Assembly (NCBI GenBank): GCA_009924735.1 | Contig: RFQZ01000009.1 | Span: 1-64,000, forward strand | Reading direction: 5' to 3' | From: Flavobacteriia bacterium | GTDB lineage: Bacteria > Bacteroidota > Bacteroidia > Flavobacteriales_D > Crocinitomicaceae | Length of the DNA stretch: 64,000 bases | Shown: piece by piece, positions 1 through 8,600 of the stretch | How positions within the stretch are numbered: position 1 is the stretch's first letter | How the letters are laid out: each line of letters starts with the position of its first letter | Position numbers and translations under genes: made by a program | Notes under the pieces: model-generated | The model's database searches: none | What the model was told of the DNA's origin: nothing | What the model saw: the letters and a program-made list of their open reading frames with translations, nothing else

Positions 1-588
1 AGAATAGTTATTACTAATTCGATAGAAAGTAATTAGTGCGAAGATAACTAAGAAATAAAGTCCGCTCCATTTAGTTGCAGCCGCCAAACCAAATGCGAGC
101 CCAGCTAGCCAATGCCAATTTTTTTGCCAAGCCCAAAGTGCTAATGCAACGAAGAAAGTTAGAAATAAATCAAGGAGTGCGGTTCTCGAATGAACCAGAG
201 CTAATCCATCTAGAGCGATTAATCCACTTGCAAGAGCAGCCCAACTATCTGACTTAAATAGCTCTTTAGCAATCAAACCGACAATTACAATTAACAGCGA
301 ACCGAAGAAAGCAGCTGCAATTCGCCAGCCAAATTCCTGATCGCCAAAGAGCTTTATTCCAAGGGCAATTGCCCATTTACCGACTGGGGGATGGACAATG
401 AATTCGGGCTTAAGGCCATCGACTTCAACGCCATACTTCAAGTAATCTTGCGCCCCATTTACATAGTAGAGCTCATCGAAGATAAAGCCTTTTGGCTGAT
501 CTAAATGGAAGAGGCGCATGGCAAAGGCGATCAGCGAGATCAAATAGATTGCATATGGCGCTATTGCTGATCTGGCGAACTGCTTCAT
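1..588 (-). CDS. Dolichyl-phosphate-mannose--protein mannosyltransferase family (PMT/ArnT-like), 5'-part only, runs off the window edge; actinobacterial type
   Basis: Reverse complement from ATG at 588 reads MKQFARSAIAPYAIYLISLIAFAMRLFHLDQPKGFIFDELYYVNGAQDYLKYGVEVDGLKPEFIVHPPVGKWAIALG..., with the PMT N-terminal FDE-x-YY and HPP-x-GK motifs. Open to base 1, so missing from the ORF track. Confidence 0.85.
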   Translation of the reverse strand, partial: MKQFARSAIAPYAIYLISLIAFAMRLFHLDQPKGFIFDELYYVNGAQDYLKYGVEVDGLKPEFIVHPPVGKWAIALGIKLFGDQEFGWRIAAAFFGSLLIVIVGLIAKELFKSDSWAALASGLIALDGLALVHSRTALLDLFLTFFVALALWAWQKNWHWLAGLAFGLAAATKWSGLYFLVIFALITFYRISNNYS

Positions 589-599
589 GACGGTAGCGT

Positions 600-848
600 A
601 TGCGCGTGAGCTTAATTTTGGCAGCAACCCCACTTGGCAACCCAGGTGATGCGAGCGCGCGCTTAATTGCTGCGCTCACCGATGCTGATGTAATTGCCGC
701 CGAAGATTCTCGTCGGTTCCATCGCTTAGCTGCTGATTTAGGCGTGAGCTTTACCGCTCGAGTCCTGTCATTCTTTGAAGGAAATGAAGATGCTCGAACC
801 CAAGAAGTTTTAGAGTTACTTAAGTCTGGTTCAAAAATTGTTGTGGTT
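600..848 (+). CDS. rsmI: 16S rRNA 2'-O-ribose C1402 methyltransferase RsmI, N-terminal fragment truncated at a junction near 848
   Basis: MRVSLILAATPLGNPGDASARLIAALTDADVIAAEDSRRFHRLAADLGV... is a typical actinobacterial RsmI N-terminus. Homology stops after KIVVV, where TDAGMP is expected. Confidence 0.85.
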
Positions 849-1326
849 TGCTATTGACAACATTCGCTTTATTTTTGTATTTGTTTTTTACAAAGACAAG
901 CTTAATCGCATGCTTTTGAAAATAGGGAAATTGAACCTAAAGTTTTGTTTGTTAGCTTTTGTTTTGATCCTTATTTTTCACAATCAATTGATTCCCGACC
1001 ATACGGATGTTACGTTCATTTTTAAACCAACGATTATCGCCCTGGTTTTTTCCTTAATCATTTGCTTATTTGTTTCGGTAGAATCAGGCTTGGTTATTAA
1101 AAGTAAGTTTCTGAATTTTTTAGGGGTAAGAAGCTATGGGCTGTATGTTTTTCACATCATTTCCATTCACATGTTGTATCAATATTGTTTGTTGCATAAA
1201 ATTCGATTAGACACCGCTTTAACGGTTTGTATTTTTATGCTGGTCTCATTTTCTTTGACCGTTGCAGTCAGTATGCTTTCTTACCGTTTTTTCGAAAAGC
1301 CCATATTAAAATTAAGGCGGAATTAG
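848..1326 (+). CDS. Acyltransferase 3 (OafA/YrhL-like) family membrane protein, C-terminal fragment
   Basis: Hydrophobic helices with ...FLNFLGVRSYGLYVFHIISIHMLYQY...LSYRFFEKPILKLRRN, the C-terminal signature of acyltransferase-3 proteins. 5' part missing at the junction. Confidence 0.7.
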
Positions 1327-1338
1327 AAGGAGGTTTCC

Positions 1339-1974
1339 TTACTCGAAACCCTGCGAGTATTCGAGGAACATCGTTTTCAACTCACTTAATACCAATGCAG
1401 TGGCTCCCCAGATCCAATGTGGACTCACGTCAAAACCGGGTACATTTTTTTGAAAAAGTAAATTTCGCTCGTAAGGCAAGGCATGTTCGATGATTTGAAT
1501 GGTATAAGTGAGGTCGTACAGCGATAAAAAGATGATTTCTGAAACTTCCAAAGGGTTGAGGGTCAATACAGGCTGTCGATCGTGGTAGAAAACGAAAGGA
1601 TGCATATCGAAGTTTGAAATCGGAATGTAAACCTGGGTAAGTTGGGTGATGTATTCGCCTTCATTCATGCCAATCCCAATTTCTTCAAAACACTCCCTTC
1701 GAGCGGTTGCGATTAAATCTAGGTCTTCAGGTTCCATTTTACCGCCTGGAAACGCAATTTGACCGCTGTGTTTTCCCTCGTATTCAGTTCGTTTGATTAA
1801 AATCACTTCGGGGTGACCGTTTTCATTGTAGTATAAATGTATACCTACAGCCGCTTGTCTAGGTGAAATCGCATTTTTTCGGGCTTCACTTGAGGGTATC
1901 TTTCCGAAGGGTAAGAGCGGGAAGTGACGGGATTCGTCATTCTCATATTTTTTGAGGATGGAAATGAAATCCAT
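1339..1974 (-). CDS. NUDIX hydrolase, CoA pyrophosphatase-like
   Basis: Nudix box GGKMEPEDLDLIATARRECFEEIGI (GX5EX7REUXEEXGU) with upstream RTEYEGKHSGQIAFPGG. Confidence 0.9.
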   Translation of the reverse strand: MDFISILKKYENDESRHFPLLPFGKIPSSEARKNAISPRQAAVGIHLYYNENGHPEVILIKRTEYEGKHSGQIAFPGGKMEPEDLDLIATARRECFEEIGIGMNEGEYITQLTQVYIPISNFDMHPFVFYHDRQPVLTLNPLEVSEIIFLSLYDLTYTIQIIEHALPYERNLLFQKNVPGFDVSPHWIWGATALVLSELKTMFLEYSQGFE

Positions 1975-1979
1975 AAGAA

Positions 1980-2603
1980 TCAGTCAAATGAATAAACGAT
2001 TTTCATAAAATCATCTGCCAGGTAATTCATCGCATATTTGGTAGCATGAATTTTAATTACCCAATAGGCATCCTTTCTTTTTAAAAAGGCATACATCCCT
2101 GCCGTCGATGCGCTTTGTTTGTTGTTGACCATTTCAGCTTGGAAGATAAGTCCTTCATAACCATGCGTTGTCTTGATTGAGGTGGATTCCGAAATGGAAA
2201 AATGATAATTGTATACATCCGAGTTGTTCGAGCCTTCCAACGATAAGCGGTAGTGTTGCATCAAAGCTTTAAGTAGGGTAGGTGCCTGGTTGAAATATTG
2301 GTAATTCGAGAGTTGATTCTTTTGAAAGCGCTCAACCGTTACATATGTGTTCATGGGTTCAATTCCGTACATTGCTTTTTGATTCGAAAGCATGGACGAC
2401 TGCAACTGATAACTCTGGTAGTCCATGCTGTCTATTTCTTCGAACCATTTTGACATTTTCCATTTCGCTCCCATGTTACGGTAAGCAACGAATTCAGGTA
2501 AATTATGGTTGTTTTTTCTGAATTCCTTCAGTTTTACATCGAGGTCTGATGCACATCCCCAAAGCGTCAAAGTCAATAACCCGAAACAAATAAACCTTCG
2601 CAT
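1980..2603 (-). CDS. Hypothetical lipoprotein
   Basis: N-terminus MRRFICFGLLTLTLWGCASD has a lipobox-like LWGC. ATG at 2603 preferred over the TTG start at 2609. Confidence 0.55.
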   Translation of the reverse strand: MRRFICFGLLTLTLWGCASDLDVKLKEFRKNNHNLPEFVAYRNMGAKWKMSKWFEEIDSMDYQSYQLQSSMLSNQKAMYGIEPMNTYVTVERFQKNQLSNYQYFNQAPTLLKALMQHYRLSLEGSNNSDVYNYHFSISESTSIKTTHGYEGLIFQAEMVNNKQSASTAGMYAFLKRKDAYWVIKIHATKYAMNYLADDFMKIVYSFD

Positions 2604-2691
2604 GGTCAAAATTATTCATTATTTCTTGGCGAGGGCCGATTAAATAAAATTAGCTTAAATTATTTTCAGTGTGAAAATAGAGGAGGGGGCT

Positions 2692-2720
2692 CCCCTGTAA
2701 ATTTTAATAATTTTGTCAAA
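2692..2720 (+). promoter_or_regulatory. Promoter-region element cccctgtaaattttaataattttgtcaaa with TAnnTTTG -7 box (TAATTTTG, 2708-2715)
   Basis: 28/29 identical to 3309-3337; ends 8 nt before the ATG at 2729. Confidence 0.6.
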
Positions 2721-2728
2721 CTAAAACA

Positions 2729-3124
2729 ATGACCAAAGACATTCCCATCAAGGACCACATTCCCATGAAAATAAAAGATTTACTCCCCGAAATATTTTTT
2801 GATGAAAGCTTGATTACATCGGAAATAGAACTTTTTCAAAACAACCATTTAAGGGCAATTTTGAAATTTCACGACGGACGTTTTCGTGCACTCGTTGATC
2901 ATTATTGCTTGGAAGTAAACCCAAAATTCAACGAGCTATCAACCCAAAGCAAGAAAAATTTCTATGCGACACTGTTGCAGAAAAACCAGGCCTTTCGACA
3001 GCTATGCATCGGTATGGTCATCGGGTTTTTAGAAGAAGAACCATTTAAGAGATACCTAGTGCTTTCGGCCGAGATAAACCCAAGAATTATACAAATGCTG
3101 GGTAAAAGAATTGCGGATGTATAA
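2729..3124 (+). CDS. Hypothetical protein (131 aa)
   Basis: Intact ORF preceded by a promoter-like element nearly identical to the one upstream of glnN. Confidence 0.6.
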   Translation: MTKDIPIKDHIPMKIKDLLPEIFFDESLITSEIELFQNNHLRAILKFHDGRFRALVDHYCLEVNPKFNELSTQSKKNFYATLLQKNQAFRQLCIGMVIGFLEEEPFKRYLVLSAEINPRIIQMLGKRIADV

Positions 3125-3308
3125 AAGGCATAAGTTAATGTCTCTTAAGAGATCAAACGCAAAATAACCTGCGGTTTCAAATGGGTTGGGATTTCCTGGA
3201 TTTTGTGAAATCCATAAAATATCACCAGAATAGAAAATCAATCAAATTAATTTTTTGTGTAAAAAAGAAGGGGTTTGTGCATAAAAGATTATGTTATTTC
3301 GGTTCACC

Positions 3309-3337
3309 CCCCTGTAAATTTTGATAATTTTGTCAAA
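3309..3337 (+). promoter_or_regulatory. Promoter-region element cccctgtaaattttgataattttgtcaaa upstream of glnN (TAATTTTG at 3325-3332)
   Basis: 28/29 identity with 2692-2720; glnN ATG at 3349. Confidence 0.6.
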
Positions 3338-3348
3338 AAAAAAGTAAA

Positions 3349-5535
3349 ATGGCAACAAAACGACTAAATGCATATCACGATGTTTTAAACCGTACTCCAA
3401 AAATTGTTGAACACGAAGGAAGATTATCCGAATTGTTTGGAACGTTGGTTTTTCATGCTGAAGTGATGCAAGAATACTTGCCTTCACATACCTACAAATT
3501 CATGATGGAGTCCATTCACAATGGTGCCCGTTTGGATCGGAAAAATGCAGATCAAGTCGCCACAGCCATGAAGGATTGGGCCATTTCTAAAGGAGCAACC
3601 CATTACACCCATTGGTTTCAACCGCTCACAGGTACCACAGCTGAAAAGCACGATGCCTTTATGAAGCCCATTGGTCCAGGTCGGGCAATTGACCGTTTCG
3701 ATGGAGATATGCTTATCCAACAAGAACCTGATGCGTCCTCTTTTCCCAATGGAGGCATACGAAATACATTTGAAGCCCGAGGATATACCGCTTGGGATCC
3801 TTCTTCACCTGCTTTTATCATCGGTAAAACGCTGTGCATTCCAACCATTTTTATTTCATATACGGGCGAATCTTTGGATTATAAAATGCCTTTGCTTCGT
3901 GCGTTGCAAGTGGTTGACAAAGCTGCTGTAGGTGTTTGTCAATATTTTGATAAAAACGTCACCAAAGTAAATGCAACGTTGGGATGGGAGCAAGAATACT
4001 TTTTGGTGGATCAGGCCCTTTTCAATGCGCGTCCAGATTTATTATTAACAGGTAGGGCCTTGTTTGGTCATGCCCCTGCGAAAGGACAGCAGTTGGAAGA
4101 CCATTATTTCGGTTCCATTCCTGAAAGAGTGAATGCGTTTATGCGTGAATTTGAAATTGAATCACTGCGATTGGGAATACCTGTAACCACGCGTCACAAT
4201 GAAGTAGCGCCCAACCAATTTGAATGCGCACCCATTTTTGAAGAGTGTAATTTGGCAAACGATCACAATCTTTTGTTGATGGACCTCATGGAAAAAATTG
4301 CAAGAAAGCATGATTTTAGGGTTTTGTTGCATGAGAAGCCTTTCGCGGGCGTGAACGGTTCTGGAAAACACAACAACTGGTCCTTAAGTACCAATACAGG
4401 GGTGAATTTGTTAGCGCCGGGCAAAAACCCAAAAAGCAACCTTCAATTTCTAACCTTCTTTGTGAACACCATTATGGCCATTCATGAGAATGCTGACCTG
4501 TTGCGGGCCTCGATTGCAAGTGCAGGAAATGACCATCGTTTGGGTGCGAATGAGGCGCCACCAGCCATCATCTCTGTATTCATCGGTTCTCAGCTTACGG
4601 AGCTGTTGGACGACATTGAAAAAAATGTGAAAGCAGGAAAGATGACGCCGCAAGACAAAACCGAATTGAAATTGAACATCGGGAAAATTCCTCAAATTTT
4701 GTTGGACAATACGGACAGAAACAGGACCTCACCCTTTGCCTTTACAGGAAATAAATTTGAATTCAGGGCGGTAGGTTCCTCCGCAAATTGTGCCTCTTCA
4801 ATGATTGTGTTGAACACCATCGTTGCCAATCAATTGGAGCTGTTTAAAAAAGAAGTCGACGATAGAATTGCTAAAGGTGAAAGTAAGGATGAAGCCATTC
4901 TGAAGGAGCTACAAGCCATCATTAAAAAATCTAAAAAGATTCGCTTCGAAGGAAATGGTTACGGAGATGAGTGGGTAATTGAAGCGGAAAAACGTGGATT
5001 GTCGAATCATAAAGATACCCCAAGGGCCTTGGCGGTCTACCATAAGCCGGAAGTACAGGCGCTGTTTCAAAAAATGGGCGTGTTGAATGGAAGAGAATTG
5101 GAAGCAAGAAAGGAAATTGAATTCGAAAGTTATGTCTTGAAAATTCAAATTGAATCTCGTCTTATGGGGGATTTGGTAAACAATAATTTTATCCCTGCCG
5201 TTGTCACGTATCAAAACAAAATCATCCGAAACATAGAAGGAATGATTAACATCTTTGGTGAATTCGAAGGGAAAGAGATGGCAGCGACCCAAATCGCCTT
5301 GTTAAAGCAACTGAATGAGCATCTTAGCGTAATGAAGGCGGCTTCCGAAAAAATGTTAAAAGAGCGTAAAAAAGCGAATTTAATATCGGATGTAGAAACA
5401 AAAGCTTTGGCATATTGTGATGAGGTGAAAATCCATTTCGATGAAATTCGCTACCATGCGGACAAATTGGAATTGTTGGTTGAAGATGAGTTGTGGCCCT
5501 TGCCTAAATTTAGAGAGCTATTGTTTGTAAGGTAA
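3349..5535 (+). CDS. glnN: Glutamine synthetase type III
   Basis: 728 aa; GS III features such as ATHYTHWFQPLTGTTAEKHDAF, GWEQEYFLVD, TRHNEVAPNQFECAPIFEE, GVNGSGKHNNWS. Confidence 0.97.
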   Translation: MATKRLNAYHDVLNRTPKIVEHEGRLSELFGTLVFHAEVMQEYLPSHTYKFMMESIHNGARLDRKNADQVATAMKDWAISKGATHYTHWFQPLTGTTAEKHDAFMKPIGPGRAIDRFDGDMLIQQEPDASSFPNGGIRNTFEARGYTAWDPSSPAFIIGKTLCIPTIFISYTGESLDYKMPLLRALQVVDKAAVGVCQYFDKNVTKVNATLGWEQEYFLVDQALFNARPDLLLTGRALFGHAPAKGQQLEDHYFGSIPERVNAFMREFEIESLRLGIPVTTRHNEVAPNQFECAPIFEECNLANDHNLLLMDLMEKIARKHDFRVLLHEKPFAGVNGSGKHNNWSLSTNTGVNLLAPGKNPKSNLQFLTFFVNTIMAIHENADLLRASIASAGNDHRLGANEAPPAIISVFIGSQLTELLDDIEKNVKAGKMTPQDKTELKLNIGKIPQILLDNTDRNRTSPFAFTGNKFEFRAVGSSANCASSMIVLNTIVANQLELFKKEVDDRIAKGESKDEAILKELQAIIKKSKKIRFEGNGYGDEWVIEAEKRGLSNHKDTPRALAVYHKPEVQALFQKMGVLNGRELEARKEIEFESYVLKIQIESRLMGDLVNNNFIPAVVTYQNKIIRNIEGMINIFGEFEGKEMAATQIALLKQLNEHLSVMKAASEKMLKERKKANLISDVETKALAYCDEVKIHFDEIRYHADKLELLVEDELWPLPKFRELLFVR

Positions 5536-5574
5536 ATTTAAAATTAACCTAACAATATATATAATCTGTGCGTG

Positions 5575-5603
5575 TTGACTTTCCTTGGTTTTTAGTACAT
5601 TCG
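5575..5603 (+). promoter_or_regulatory. Putative Bacteroidota promoter of the giant gene: TTG (5575-5577), 18-bp spacer, TACATTCG (5596-5603)
   Basis: Resembles TTG-N17-20-TAnnTTTG; start codon at 5616 lies 12 nt downstream of the -7 box. Confidence 0.4.
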
Positions 5604-5615
5604 CACAAGAAGATT

Positions 5616-8600
5616 ATGCGTATTAAAAGCCTACTTTTTCTTGTTGTTCTGCTTACTTTTGGTTTTGCCTTCTCGCAAGTCGTCCCGGCTTTTAATGCTG
5701 TTCCCGCGGCCAATGGAAACAACACCATTGTTGTGTGTCAAGGCCAAACGGTTTTGTATACCAATGCATCTACCGGAACGAATAACCAAACCAATTACAA
5801 CTGGACATTTCAGGGTGGGAACCCGAACAATTCCAATCAAGTAGGTCCTCACAGTGTTACCTACAATAACGCCGGAAATTATACCACAACATTAAATCTT
5901 GGCAACGGAAATTCCACCCAGGTAAACGTGAACGTTGTTGCGAATAATTTTAATCCTACCCTAACGATTCCAAATGGAGGTCAGTTTTCCACAACCACGT
6001 ACAATGGGATTACCATTTTTAGAAAGTGTGGGGCAGGAAACAATGGGAACTTTACGTTTACGGATCCAAATTTAGCAACCTACCCAGCGGGAACGTCCTT
6101 TAATTATTCTTGGGGAGATGGAACCAGCGGAACAGGAAGTCCATCATCAATTAGCCATAACTATGTAGGTCAAGGGTATTATAACCTAACTTATTCCGTT
6201 ACCTTTCCTTCAGGATGTGTCTTTACGGTGAATTATCAGGTGTACGTAGGAAGCAATCCGCCTGCCATCACTTTATCTGGCTCAGGCAGTTCCTCGTGTT
6301 TGCCAAATCCTTATTCGTTTACATTAGGGACGCCTACCACCCCTCCTGCAGGGACTGTATTCCAGGTAATTTACAACGATGGAACCCCCACTACTTTTAT
6401 AAACAGCTTGTCGCCAAATCCTTTGACCATTAACCATGTATTTAGTCAAACCTCCTGTGGTATTAATTCAACCATTCAAAGCACAACCTACACCAATTCT
6501 TATGCAATTCAGGTCGTAGCTACCAACGGATGCAATCCACAAGGGACTTTTGCGGCAATTGGACCGATTTCGGCCGGGGGATCAGTAAACGCGGGTATAA
6601 CTACCAATCCAAATACAAATGTGATTTGTGTGAATTCTCCTATCACTTTTCAAGATGCTTCTAATCATGGAACCAATGTATACGGAGGTTCATGTGATTC
6701 CCTTTTTGGGAGGTATTGGACCATTTCTCCAAATGCTGGTTTTACTACCGCAGGAACATTGGGTTCGAGTAATGGTTTTCTTCCAAATACAGCTGCAGGG
6801 TATGATTGGTTATCTTGGACCAATGGATCGCAAAACTTGCCAGTAACGTGGACGGTTCCGGGGAATTATCAAGTTACCCTTCATCTTGGGAACGATTGCG
6901 GATTAGATTCTGTAGTGTACAATATTTGTGTTGTGGCAGCTACCGTTGCAAACTTCTCCTTACCTGTTGCTACTGCATGTGCGCCTGCACAAATTTCTCC
7001 CATCAATTCCTCAAGTACACCTGGATGTAATTTAACCAACGTATTCAGTTGGGCGGTGACATCTACAAATCCTCAAAATTGCAATTTTAATGGTGGAGCC
7101 TCCGTAACGCCTGCAAATTCAGCACTAGCCAATCCTACCTTTAATTTTAATGGTCCAGGTGTTTACAACATCCAACTCACGCTCGGATTAAACAATAATG
7201 TACTTGGCGCTTCTTGTGCTCAAACAACGTTCTCACAACAAATAACCATCAAAGGACCACCGCAGTTTTCGATAAATCCGGTAGGGCCTATCTGTGCAGG
7301 GGGTAGTATATCGCCTACCATCACATTGAACAATTGTTACGGATTGTCACTCGCTAGCTATGCTTGGAACTTTAATCCCAACAATAATATTCCTGCGGGT
7401 AGCATTCCAGCACCGCTAACCGCAAATACATTAAATCCTGGAAGCATAACCTATCCAAGCTCGGTGGGCAGTCCCTTTCCGTTTCAACTTACAGCAACCA
7501 ATGAATGCGGTCCCACCACGGTAACGCAAAACATAACCGTTCAAAATCCCGTTGTGGTTACCACAGGGTCTTACGGTCCCTTTTGTATCAATTCACCGGT
7601 GCCACTTTCTGGTACGGTTACCGGAGGTGTGTTAAATGGTAATTGGACAGCGAATGTTGCCGGAGGCTCTTTTAGTCCTGTAGGGGGTGTTGCAAATTCT
7701 GGAGCCCTCGTTTCAACCTACACACCACCCGCCGGATATTCAGGGAACATTGTTTTCACCCTTACTTCCAATGCGCCCCTTGCTCCTTGTCAAGTAGTAA
7801 CTGCACAAACCACTGTGACTTTTAATCAGGTTGCGACCGTAAATGCTGGCGCTTATCCGAACGGCGTTTGTATGAACCAACCTTTAACCCTGAATGGAAC
7901 CATAGGAGGGGCAGCTTCCAGTGCCACATGGACAACCAATTCCGGGGGTACTTTTTCCAATCCAAACGCTTTGAATTCCACATGGACGCCGCCTCTTGGA
8001 TTTACGGGTACAGCAACGTTGACCTTAACTACCAATGATCCTGCAGGACCCTGTAACGCAGCGGTCGCTACGACCAATGTTACGGTAAAACCTCTGCCTG
8101 TTGCTACTTCTCCCGTTACGGTTGGTCCCATTTGTTCAGGAGCAAATGGTGTATTCGCCTTAAGTTCTACGCTTACGCCTACCAATTACAATTGGGCGAT
8201 TACTTCGGTGCCTCCAGGAGTCGTTGCAACGGCAAGTGGAACGGTAAATTCAAATACCAATTCAGGAACCTTAACCACACCAATCACCAACAACACAAAC
8301 GCACCCCAAACGTTGACGTATGTTTTTACGCCTGTTTCCAATGGGTGTCCTGGTACGCCTTCGTCTACCCAAATTACCATTCAACCTGTAGCCACAATTT
8401 CTGCACTGAGCAACTTAACTGTTTGTCCGGGTGCCACCCTTACACCAACCTCATTTGTTTCCAATCCAAACGGCGCAACGTTTACATGGACCAATAACAA
8501 CGCGAACATTGGTCTTGCTTTAAGCGGCAGTGGGCAAATCACTCCTTGGACGGCACCGGTTAATAATTCCCTAGCGATTATTACAGGGACAGTTTCGGTT

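Noticed and set aside
473-679. Minus-strand 68-aa ORF
   Set aside because: Overlaps the PMT and RsmI starts in another frame and has no recognisable sequence.
3056-3487. Minus-strand ORFs of 61 and 81 aa around the glnN promoter
   Set aside because: Overlap the glnN start and the 131-aa gene; no signal or motif.
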